Below, in pieces: positions 7,938 to 15,270 of a DNA stretch of 64,000 nucleotides. A program made the position numbers and the translations under genes. Source of the DNA: Croceicoccus gelatinilyticus (lineage in GTDB: Bacteria > Pseudomonadota > Alphaproteobacteria > Sphingomonadales > Sphingomonadaceae); the NCBI RefSeq assembly GCF_018398395.1, contig NZ_JAHCBF010000002.1, positions 1 to 64,000 on the forward strand. The letters run 5' to 3'. A model generated the notes under the pieces. It saw only the letters and a program-made list of their open reading frames with translations. It was not told the DNA's origin and did no database searches. The first letter of the stretch is position 1. The number at the start of each line of letters is the position of its first letter.

Positions 7938-9377
7938 TTAAGCGAACAGCTCTTCGGGGTTTTCGAGAAGCCCCTTGAACGTCTTGAGGAACTGCGCGCC
8001 CAGCGCACCGTCGATGGCGCGGTGGTCGACCGACAGGGTGAACGAAATCATCGTCGCGAACTCGATACCGCCGTCATCGGTTTCGACCGCGCGACGCTCT
8101 GCCCCGCCAACGGCGAGGATCGCGCCCTGCGGCGGATTGATGATGGCATCGAAATTCTCGATCCCGAACATGCCGAGGTTGGAAACGGTGAACGTGCCGC
8201 CGTCCATTTCCTCGAAGCCCAGCTTGCCCTCACCGGCCTTGCCGATCAGCTCCTTGGTCTTGGCCGCGATCTGGTCGATCCGCATGCGATCTGCCTGGCG
8301 CACGATCGGCGTGACGAGACCCTTGGGGCTGGCCACTGCAACCGCGATGTCGGCGTGCGGGAAGGAATGAATCTCCTCACCATGCAGTTGCACGTTGACG
8401 TCGGGATGCGCGGCAAGCGCCTTGGCGGCGGCCATGACGACGTAGTCATTGACCGATGCCTTGGTGCCCAACACGAGGTTCGCCGTCTTGCGCAGTTCCA
8501 GCATCTTGTCCGCCTTGACGCTGACGCGCAGGTAGAAATGCGGGATGTTCTGCTTGGCCGCGGTAAGCCGCTTGGCCACGACCTTGCGGATCTTGTCGAA
8601 GGGGATGACCTTCGCCTCGTTCGGCACGGCCTGGAACGGCGCACCGAAAGCTGCAGGTGCCGACGAACCGCTGTCTTCCGGAACCTTGGCGAGGACGTCC
8701 TTCTTCGAGATACGCCCACGCGCGCCCGTTCCCTTGATCGAGCCGAGTTCGATCCCGTGGATAGCCGCGATGCGGCGCGCCAGCGGCGATGCGAAAACGT
8801 CGGTTTCTTCAGGAAGAACAGCCGTGCCCTTGGGCGATGCCGTCGAAGGCCCGCGCAGAGCCTGCTGCACGTCCTGGAACGTGATGCGGCCGCCGCGGCC
8901 CGAACCCTCGATGTCCGAAATGTCGACGCCTTCGGCCTCGGCAAGTTTAAGCGCCTCGGGGCTGATCGGGCGATTGGTGTCGATCGTGATCGCCTTGGGC
9001 TTGTCTTCGTGCCCCTCGATCGCGGCTTCCTTGGGCTCGCCTTCCTTCTTCTTCTGCTTTCCCTCGGCAACGCCGCCCTGCGCGGGAACGAAGTCGTTCG
9101 CGAACTGCGCGATTTCCTCGTCACTGGCAGAGCCGTCGTCGAACACGGCCAGAAGCGCGCCGACCGGTTCGGGCTGGTCGCTGCTGGGCACGACGATCTT
9201 GCGAACGGTCGCGTCGTATTCGGCTTCGACCTCGTTGGTGATCTTGTCCGTTTCGATCAGGCAGATCAGGTCGCCCTTGGAAAAAGACTCGCCCTCGCCG
9301 AACTTCCATTCGGCGATGGTCCCTTCCGTCATCTCGATGCCCCATTTCGGCATCGTGAAAGCACGTATCTTAGACAT
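7938..9377 (-). CDS. 2-oxoacid dehydrogenase complex E2 (dihydrolipoamide acyltransferase) with two E3-binding domains
   Basis: The 479-residue acyltransferase core of a 2-oxoacid or acetoin dehydrogenase complex. An N-terminal lipoyl domain carries the lipoylated lysine K45 in IETDKIT. Unusually, two peripheral subunit-binding (E3-binding) domains follow. The first is at about 138-175 (ISPEALKLAEAEGVDIS, GSGRGGRITFQDV) and the second at about 196-230 (ASPLARRIAAIHGIELG, GTGARGRISKKDV). The catalytic domain ends with HRAIDG (H452, D456). The ATG at 9377 has GGAGG upstream; a longer frame would overlap E1beta. It sits 13 bases after E1beta. No dihydrolipoamide dehydrogenase (E3) is in the window, so one is probably shared with another complex. 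Confidence 0.93.
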   Translation of the reverse strand: MSKIRAFTMPKWGIEMTEGTIAEWKFGEGESFSKGDLICLIETDKITNEVEAEYDATVRKIVVPSSDQPEPVGALLAVFDDGSASDEEIAQFANDFVPAQGGVAEGKQKKKEGEPKEAAIEGHEDKPKAITIDTNRPISPEALKLAEAEGVDISDIEGSGRGGRITFQDVQQALRGPSTASPKGTAVLPEETDVFASPLARRIAAIHGIELGSIKGTGARGRISKKDVLAKVPEDSGSSAPAAFGAPFQAVPNEAKVIPFDKIRKVVAKRLTAAKQNIPHFYLRVSVKADKMLELRKTANLVLGTKASVNDYVVMAAAKALAAHPDVNVQLHGEEIHSFPHADIAVAVASPKGLVTPIVRQADRMRIDQIAAKTKELIGKAGEGKLGFEEMDGGTFTVSNLGMFGIENFDAIINPPQGAILAVGGAERRAVETDDGGIEFATMISFTLSVDHRAIDGALGAQFLKTFKGLLENPEELFA

Positions 9378-9390
9378 TATCCGTGCCTCC

Positions 9391-10404
9391 TCAATTGTAG
9401 GCCAGCGCCTTGCGGACGGCGGCCTCGATCTTGTCGGGGTTCGGCAGGTAGGCGCTTTCCAGTTCGCGTGCGAACGGGATCGGGGTGTGCGGAGCAGTGA
9501 CCATCTCGATCGGCGCCTTGAGGCTGGCGAAGGCCTTGTTCGCGACGATCGCGGCAAGGTCGGTCGCGAGGCTGCAACGCGGCGGAGCTTCGTCGACGAT
9601 AACGAGACGGCCGGTAACCTCGACCGAATCGAGGATCGCTTCCTCGTCCAGCGGGCTGGTCGTGCGAAGGTCGATGACGTCCGCGCCGATGCCGTCTTCC
9701 GCCAGCTTGTCGGCAGCGCCCTCGGCCATGCCGACCATCATGCCGGTGGCAAGGATCGTCACATCCTGGCCCGCACGGGTAAGGCGCGCGTGGCCGAAGG
9801 GGATGGTGAAGTCCGGATCGTCGGGCACTTCGCCCTTCATGCCGTAGAGCGCCTTGTGCTCCATGAAGATGACCGGGTCATCGTCACGGATTGCCTGGCG
9901 CATCAGGCCCGCAACGTCCGCCGGAGTGGACGGCATGACGACCTTTAGCCCGGGCATACCGGTCAGGATGCCGTGCGGGCTCTGGCTGTGCTGGGCCGCG
10001 GCGTTGTAGCCTGCGCCATAGATGCAGCGGATGATCGCCGGACACTTTGTCTTGCCGCCGAACATGTAGCGGAACTTGGCGATCTGGTTCCAGATCTGGT
10101 CGAGGCTGACGCCGATGAAGTCGGCGAACATCAGTTCGGCGATCGGGCGCTTGCCCGACAGCGCAAGGCCGCCCGCCGCGCCGACGATGGCGCTTTCCGA
10201 AATCGGGGTGTCGATCACGCGATCGGGGCCGAATGCCTCGTAGAAGCCGCCACTGGTCGACCAGATGCCGCCGATGGCTTCGGGGCCGCCTGCGGTGCCC
10301 ATGCCGCCAACGACGTCTTCGCCAAGGACGACGACGTTGGGGTCGCGTTTCATTTCTTCAAAGATGGTGTCACGAACGGCGTCGCGATACATTTTCCGTG
10401 CCAT
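9391..10404 (-). CDS. 2-oxoacid / acetoin dehydrogenase E1 beta subunit
   Basis: A 337-residue transketolase-like beta chain. It contributes half of the thiamine-diphosphate site in an alpha2beta2 E1. The pyrimidine-binding segment begins around NVVVLGEDVVGGMGTAGG. Next come DTPISESAIVGAAGGLAL, with the glutamate that activates the cofactor, and QSPHGILTGMPGLKVVMPST, the usual substrate-channel segment. It lies 15 bases after E1alpha and 13 before E2. Similarity of the set to acetoin dehydrogenase (AcoAB) is visible, but branched-chain 2-oxoacid or aldehyde-derived substrates are equally possible. It supplies acyl-lipoyl groups to the E2 encoded downstream. Confidence 0.92.
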   Translation of the reverse strand: MARKMYRDAVRDTIFEEMKRDPNVVVLGEDVVGGMGTAGGPEAIGGIWSTSGGFYEAFGPDRVIDTPISESAIVGAAGGLALSGKRPIAELMFADFIGVSLDQIWNQIAKFRYMFGGKTKCPAIIRCIYGAGYNAAAQHSQSPHGILTGMPGLKVVMPSTPADVAGLMRQAIRDDDPVIFMEHKALYGMKGEVPDDPDFTIPFGHARLTRAGQDVTILATGMMVGMAEGAADKLAEDGIGADVIDLRTTSPLDEEAILDSVEVTGRLVIVDEAPPRCSLATDLAAIVANKAFASLKAPIEMVTAPHTPIPFARELESAYLPNPDKIEAAVRKALAYN

Positions 10405-10419
10405 TGTTTCGCTCTCCGC

Positions 10420-11406
10420 TCAGTAATCGATGTAGACGTCGACGAGGACATCTTCTGCGGTGGGTCGTTCGGCACTTCGGGCCGATTCAACCGCCTTCTC
10501 GATCCGGCTGGCGACTTCTGCGTCGATCTTGTCGAGGTCCGCGCCTTCGAGCAGCTTTGCCTCGGTCACGGTCTCGCGGAACTTCTTGATGCAGTCACGC
10601 TCGGCGCGGATGCGGTCCAGCTCTCCCTTGGCGCGGTAACGCTGCGGATCGCCTTCGAAGTGGCCGTAGAAACGTTCGGTATCGAACTCGACCGCGGCAG
10701 GACCGTTGCCCGCGCGGACATATTCGAGCACTTCGCGCATGGTATCGTGAACTGCGCTGAAATCGGTGCCGTCGGCGCGCCAGACCTTCATGCCGAAGGC
10801 TTCGGCGCGGCTGGCGATGTCCTTGTCGGTGCCGACCGCATATTCAAAGCCGGTGTGTTCGGAATAGTGGTTGTTCTCGAACACGAAGATCGCCGGGGCA
10901 TGGGTCACGACGGCCATGTTCATGGCCTCGAACGTGGTGCCCTGGTTACAGGCGCCGTCGCCAGAAAAGGCGATGGAAACCTTGAGGTTGCCGTTCTCGT
11001 CCTTGCCGTCGATCTTGGCGGCAATGGCCGCGCCAACCGCAATCGGCGCGCCTGCGCCGACGATGCCGTTGGCGCCCAGCATGCCCTTGTCGACATCGGC
11101 GATATGCATCGAGCCGCCCTTGCCCTTGCACAGGCCTTCGCGGCTGCCCCAGATTTCCTTCATCATGCCTTCGACATCGCAGCCCTTGGCAAGGCAGTGC
11201 CCGTGGCCGCGGTGGGTCGAGACGATCTTGTCATCGTCGGACAGGTGTTCGCACACTCCGACAGCGACGGCTTCCTGCCCCGCGTAGAGGTGGGTGAAGC
11301 CGGCAATTTCGCCCTTCGCGATCTCGTCGTGGAGGAAATCCTCGAAATCGCGGATGATCTTCATCCTGCGATAGGACTCCAGCAGGTCTTCACGGCTGAG
11401 TTGCAT
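10420..11406 (-). CDS. 2-oxoacid / acetoin dehydrogenase E1 alpha subunit
   Basis: A 328-residue E1 alpha chain binding thiamine diphosphate. The TPP motif begins at GDG (149-151), continues GACNQGTTFEAMNMAV and ends FENN (about 176-179). The segments FTHLYAGQEAVAVG, STHRGHGH and GKGGSMHIAD are classic for acetoin/pyruvate-type E1alpha. It is 26 bases downstream of an acyl-CoA dehydrogenase gene, placing the complex in the same transcription unit as an acyl-CoA pathway. The complex would oxidatively decarboxylate or cleave a keto product and capture the acyl group as CoA thioester. The real substrate is unknown. Confidence 0.93.
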   Translation of the reverse strand: MQLSREDLLESYRRMKIIRDFEDFLHDEIAKGEIAGFTHLYAGQEAVAVGVCEHLSDDDKIVSTHRGHGHCLAKGCDVEGMMKEIWGSREGLCKGKGGSMHIADVDKGMLGANGIVGAGAPIAVGAAIAAKIDGKDENGNLKVSIAFSGDGACNQGTTFEAMNMAVVTHAPAIFVFENNHYSEHTGFEYAVGTDKDIASRAEAFGMKVWRADGTDFSAVHDTMREVLEYVRAGNGPAAVEFDTERFYGHFEGDPQRYRAKGELDRIRAERDCIKKFRETVTEAKLLEGADLDKIDAEVASRIEKAVESARSAERPTAEDVLVDVYIDY

Positions 11407-11432
11407 TTATCTCTCCCGAGTATGGATTCTTG

Positions 11433-12641
11433 TTAGAGGCCAAGCACCGTCTTGGCGATGATCGTGCGCTGGACTTCGTCGGTACCACCGAAGATCGTCC
11501 ATGCACGGCTGTTGAGATAGCGCGCTGCGGCAACTTGCGCCTTTTCGCAGCGGAACGGAGCCGGCGCGTTCTCGCCATAGAGCGGGCGCGCGGTCGGCAA
11601 CTGAAGCCCGGCCGGACCGAACAGGTCGACGGCCAGCAGATCCACATCTTGCCGCAGGTTCGATGCCAGCAGCTTGGTCAGCGAGGTCTGGGGACCCGGC
11701 TTCTGCCCCTTGGCAATGCGCGACAGGATCTTCAGTTCGATCACTTCGAGCGACTGGACGCCGAGACGCAGCCTCGCCATGCGGCGACGCCAGTCGAGAT
11801 CATCGACCAGCTTGCCGCCACGGCCATCGGGCACGTCCTTCGACATTTCCTCGATCTGGTCGAGGTCGAACAGCAGCTTGGGCGCATGGCACGAACCACC
11901 GCGTTCGTTTTCCAGCAGGAACTTGGCGATCGTCCAGCCCTGCCCCTCTTCGCCGACAAGGTCGTCGGCAGGGACTTCGACGTCTTCCATGAAGACCTGG
12001 TTCACTTCATGATCGCCCGCCAGCGTCAGGATCGGGCGCACCGAGATGCCCGGCTGGTCCATGTCGACAAGGAAGAAACTGATGCCGGCCTGCTTCTTCA
12101 CGGTCGCGTCGGTGCGGGCGAGCACGAACATCTTGTTCGCCCAGTGCGCGTGCGTGGTCCAGATTTTCGAACCGTTCAGGACGTACTTGTCACCCTGTTT
12201 GACCGCGCGGGTCTGCAGCGAGGCAAGGTCCGAACCGGCGTTGGGTTCGGAGAAGCCCTGACACCAGTAATCATCGCCCGCGAGGATGCGGGGCAGGTAC
12301 TTGTCCTTCTGCTCCTGCGTGCCGAAATTGAAGATGACCGGCGCGACGAGTTTCAAGCCCAGAACGGTCAGGTTCGGCGCCCCTGCAAGCGCGCATTCCT
12401 TTTCGAAGATATAGCGCTGCACCGGGGTCCAGCCCGTGCCGCCGTCTTCCTTCGGCCACTGGTAACCCAGCCAGCCCTGTTCGTTGAGAACCGCGTTCCA
12501 GTCCTGCCCGATGTCGGGTTCGACGAACACCGTCGGCGAACTGGCCGCACCCTCGCGTATGCGATCGGTCAGGTTGTTCTTCAGAAAGTCGCGGACTTCC
12601 TCGCGGAAGCTTTCCTCTTCCGGGGTCAGCTCGATATCCAT
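11433..12641 (-). CDS. acyl-CoA dehydrogenase
   Basis: A 402-residue acyl-CoA dehydrogenase. Motifs are GYQWPKEDGGTGWTPVQRY, WCQGFSEPNAGSDLASLQT (FAD/substrate loop), NGSKIWTTHAHWANKMFVL, and the C-terminal RAWTIFGGTDEVQRTIIAK. The GGTDEVQRT form belongs to the FadE/ChsE-like branch used on bulky or branched acyl chains. It starts one base after the Ltp2-like gene. A shorter acyl-CoA dehydrogenase at 15271-16386 lies just across the LuxR gene. Heteromeric pairs of this type (ChsE1-ChsE2, ChsE4-ChsE5) act in steroid side-chain degradation, so the two may form one enzyme; this is inference. Confidence 0.9.
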   Translation of the reverse strand: MDIELTPEEESFREEVRDFLKNNLTDRIREGAASSPTVFVEPDIGQDWNAVLNEQGWLGYQWPKEDGGTGWTPVQRYIFEKECALAGAPNLTVLGLKLVAPVIFNFGTQEQKDKYLPRILAGDDYWCQGFSEPNAGSDLASLQTRAVKQGDKYVLNGSKIWTTHAHWANKMFVLARTDATVKKQAGISFFLVDMDQPGISVRPILTLAGDHEVNQVFMEDVEVPADDLVGEEGQGWTIAKFLLENERGGSCHAPKLLFDLDQIEEMSKDVPDGRGGKLVDDLDWRRRMARLRLGVQSLEVIELKILSRIAKGQKPGPQTSLTKLLASNLRQDVDLLAVDLFGPAGLQLPTARPLYGENAPAPFRCEKAQVAAARYLNSRAWTIFGGTDEVQRTIIAKTVLGL

Positions 12642-12642
12642 C

Positions 12643-13788
12643 TCAACGCTCCAAGATGGTCACCGCGGACACGCCGGGTGCACCATAGACATGACTGTAA
12701 GCGGTCTTGGGATCGCCCGGCACCTGCCGTGCGCCGCCCTGTCCGCGCAATTGAACAACGTTTTCGTAAACCTGGCGCAGGCCCGACGCGCCGATCGGTT
12801 CGCCGCAGGCAAGGCAGCCGCCATCGGTGTTGACCGGCAGCTTGCCGCCGATCTCGGTCAGGCCCTCGGCCAGCCACTTTTCCTGATCGCCATCGGCGCA
12901 AAACCCGTTTTCGGCCATGTGCATCAGTTCGGCGCCTGCCTCGGTGTCCTGAAGCTGGGCGACATCGATGTCTTCGGGGCCGACGCCTGCGATGGCAAAG
13001 GCATCGCGGCTGGCGATGTTGGTCGCACTGCCGCCGCGCTCGATATCGACCGACGGTGCGAAGACCTCGAAGCTGCCCGGGGGGCGGGTGCGCATCGTCG
13101 CGGCCTTCAGGCGGACCATCGGCACGCCCAGTTCGCGAGCCTTCTTTTCGCTACCGAGGATGAGCGCGACCCCCCCTTCGGCGGGCGAGCAGAACATGTA
13201 TTTCGAATAAGGGTCCGAGACCATCGGAGCCTCGAGGATTTCCTCCAGCGGCACTGGCTGGCGGCGCCATGCATGGGGCGCTTTTTCGCCGTTGCGGAAC
13301 GCCTTTTCGGACACGCGGCCCAGCGTTTCGCGGCTGATGCCGTTGAGGTGCATGTAACGCATGATCTTGTTCGCGAAGAACTGCGTCGTGACCATGTAGC
13401 CCGCATCACCATACCATTCAGGCAGGTTATATTCGGACGGCTTGGCGTCGAACGCGCCGCGCGGGTGCTTGTCGAAACCGACGGCAAGGCCGATGTCGCA
13501 CTCACCCGACTTGATCGCCATCTGCGCCGAGAACAGCGCCGAACCGCCCGCCGCGCAGCCGTTGCGCACGTTGATGAACTGGACGCCGGTCAGCCCGAGC
13601 TGGTCGACCATCGTGTCGGGATTGCCCGCGGCATCCGACGCACCATAAGCGAACTGAACGTCATTCCATTCCAGCCCTGCGTCCGAAAGCGCCTGGCGCA
13701 CCGCGAAGACGCCTTGGTCCACGCCGGTCATGCCTTCTGTCCGGCCGAAGGGATGGATCCCGATACCCAATACGAAAACGTCGCCCAT
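12643..13788 (-). CDS. thiolase-fold lipid-transfer protein, probable Ltp2-type aldolase
   Basis: A 381-residue SCP2/Ltp-type thiolase-fold protein. The position of the nucleophilic cysteine is kept (NVRNGCAAGGSALFSAQ). The active-site histidine of true thiolases (GHPxGASG) is replaced by glutamate (CGEPIGASGLRQV). The second catalytic cysteine near the C-terminus is also absent (AYSHVYGAPGVSAV). These changes, together with an adjacent DUF35 OB-fold gene overlapping by one base (TAATG), match Ltp2-type retro-aldolases. Those cleave a 3-hydroxy acyl-CoA into an acyl-CoA and a ketone or aldehyde, and act only as a complex with a DUF35 partner. An ordinary thiolase role is therefore unlikely. 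Pathway and substrate are inferred from context. Confidence 0.85.
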   Translation of the reverse strand: MGDVFVLGIGIHPFGRTEGMTGVDQGVFAVRQALSDAGLEWNDVQFAYGASDAAGNPDTMVDQLGLTGVQFINVRNGCAAGGSALFSAQMAIKSGECDIGLAVGFDKHPRGAFDAKPSEYNLPEWYGDAGYMVTTQFFANKIMRYMHLNGISRETLGRVSEKAFRNGEKAPHAWRRQPVPLEEILEAPMVSDPYSKYMFCSPAEGGVALILGSEKKARELGVPMVRLKAATMRTRPPGSFEVFAPSVDIERGGSATNIASRDAFAIAGVGPEDIDVAQLQDTEAGAELMHMAENGFCADGDQEKWLAEGLTEIGGKLPVNTDGGCLACGEPIGASGLRQVYENVVQLRGQGGARQVPGDPKTAYSHVYGAPGVSAVTILER

Positions 13789-14180
13789 TATGCAGCCTCC
13801 GCCGGGCGGAACGCCGGGATCATGACCGGATCGGTCGCATCGGGGTCAAGCGGGGTCGGCGTGAATTCAAGCGGCATGCCAATCTCGATATCGTCGAAGT
13901 CGACGTCGACCAGCCGCGCCTCGACGATGGTTTCGCCGGGCAGCTCGACATAGGCGACAGGGAACGGGGTGAACGCCTCGGGCCCGGCATAAGGCGGGCT
14001 TTTCGGGCGGAAACGCTGGATCGTGTAGCTCCACAGCGTACCACTGCGCGACAGGGGAACGGGTTCGAAACGATCGCTCTCAGGGCAGGGAAAAACGATA
14101 CGGCCGCTATCGCGATCCTTCCCGCCGACAAGACGTGGCTGGGGCTCGCTCGTGAACAGGCCTTCGGCGATCGCTTTCAT
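13788..14180 (-). CDS. DUF35 OB-fold protein, partner of the Ltp2-like protein, degenerate zinc ribbon
   Basis: A 130-residue DUF35 protein. The C-terminal OB-fold is recognisable from GTLWSYTIQRFRPKSPPY, FTPFPVAYVELPGETIVEAR and the IEIGMPLEF segment. The N-terminal rubredoxin-like zinc ribbon normally has four cysteines (CxxC-CxxC), but here only one cysteine remains (RIVFPCPESD), so it probably binds no zinc. The ATG at 14180 has GGGGAGA in front; an earlier GTG/ATG reading to 14249 is less likely. DUF35 proteins are obligate partners of Ltp2 aldolases and of some MaoC hydratases and thiolases. It is the first gene of the minus-strand operon. Confidence 0.87.
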   Translation of the reverse strand: MKAIAEGLFTSEPQPRLVGGKDRDSGRIVFPCPESDRFEPVPLSRSGTLWSYTIQRFRPKSPPYAGPEAFTPFPVAYVELPGETIVEARLVDVDFDDIEIGMPLEFTPTPLDPDATDPVMIPAFRPAEAA

Positions 14181-14372
14181 CTGTCTCCCCTCCGGCGTCG
14201 GCGTGGTTGCCGACTTGAGTCGCTTTGTGTCTCCACGGTTAAAGCGCAATCGGCGGACCTGCGCAGGCTCCTAAAAACGCTAGGCACTTGTCGCAGGTCG
14301 CATTCCCGTATGCGCGCACAAACACCCGCCGCCGAAGCGACGTAAGTCCGTATTTACGCGGAAGACAGGCGA

Positions 14373-15143
14373 TCAGTTGAGCGAGATGTAACCGAGCTGC
14401 GCCGCCTTGAAGACGGTCTGACTGCGGTTGACCGCGTTCAACTTTGTCGAAGCGTTATGAATGTGGAAACGCACGGTGGCACGGCTGCGCGACATGATCA
14501 TCGAAATTTCCATGTCGGTCTTGCCGATGGCCGCCCAGCGCAAGCACTCCACCTCGCGCTTCGACAGGCGGGAGCCCGGCGGCAGCGCCTGGATTGCGCC
14601 CATCACGCGCGAATAACTTTCGATGAACGCACGTGCATAGATGCCGAACTTGTCGCCATTGCGGGCGAAGTCCTCGCTCAGGTCGACCTTTTCCGGATCG
14701 TCGAAATCGAAACTGACCGCGCCGATCTGGCCAAACGCCATGTGCACCGGCACGACGATGGCCGCACGGGTCCGGGCGCGGGCCTCGAAATTCGAAAGAT
14801 CGATCGATTCGAGGTACTTGTTCGGCGCGGGCAGGTGAAAGCCTTCCGCGTTCACCCAGAACGGTTCGTTCTCGAAACGGCACGCCGACGTGATCGGCGA
14901 TTCGAGCGCGATGCGCGGGTTGCGCCACCACACGTCTTCCGTGTCGGGCCAGCCGAAAACGGAGGTTGCAAGGACATTGCCTTCCATGTCCACGGGGGTA
15001 CGCTTGTCCGCGATGTCGTGCGCGGGGGCTACTTTCATGCCTTCTGCAGCGGCGATATCGGCCAGCGCCTTCGCGGCGCGCGGGATATCTTCCGGTTTGC
15101 GAATACGGACATCGTCCAGCTTGTCGATAATCAATTGGGCCAT
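14373..15143 (-). CDS. LuxR-type regulator with autoinducer-binding-like domain (LuxR solo)
   Basis: A 256-residue two-domain regulator. The N-terminal region (about 35-170) resembles the autoinducer-binding domain: WP..., WW, SPITSACRFENEPFWV and AFGQIGAVSFDF. The C-terminal GerE helix-turn-helix starts at LSKREVECLRWAAIGKTDMEI and continues ATVRFHIHNASTKLNAVNRSQ. In LuxR/TraR the segment before Pro carries an aspartate that holds the acyl-homoserine lactone amide; here that position is serine (ESP). No luxI-type synthase is in the window. It lies between the seven-gene operon and the divergent acyl-CoA dehydrogenase, so it may regulate both. It may respond to a pathway metabolite. Confidence 0.87.
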   Translation of the reverse strand: MAQLIIDKLDDVRIRKPEDIPRAAKALADIAAAEGMKVAPAHDIADKRTPVDMEGNVLATSVFGWPDTEDVWWRNPRIALESPITSACRFENEPFWVNAEGFHLPAPNKYLESIDLSNFEARARTRAAIVVPVHMAFGQIGAVSFDFDDPEKVDLSEDFARNGDKFGIYARAFIESYSRVMGAIQALPPGSRLSKREVECLRWAAIGKTDMEISMIMSRSRATVRFHIHNASTKLNAVNRSQTVFKAAQLGYISLN

Positions 15144-15270
15144 GGGTTCCTCTCGTGCCCGGACGATAACCTGCTGATTCTGTCAGGACAATGACGCAAT
15201 CCCTAACACTTTGCAGAGCCTCCGCACGGTTCAATTCCTGCTAGGCACCGAACCGGAGAAGGAGTGACCC

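Noticed and set aside
7914-9948. Long plus-strand frames opposite the E2 and E1beta genes
   Set aside because: Antisense shadows of highly GC-biased coding sequence; their translations are low-complexity His/Arg/Asp-rich and match no family, whereas the minus strand carries complete E2 and E1beta motifs.
12643-13788. Annotation as acetyl-CoA acetyltransferase
   Set aside because: The catalytic histidine and second cysteine of thiolases are replaced and an Ltp2-type DUF35 partner is adjacent.
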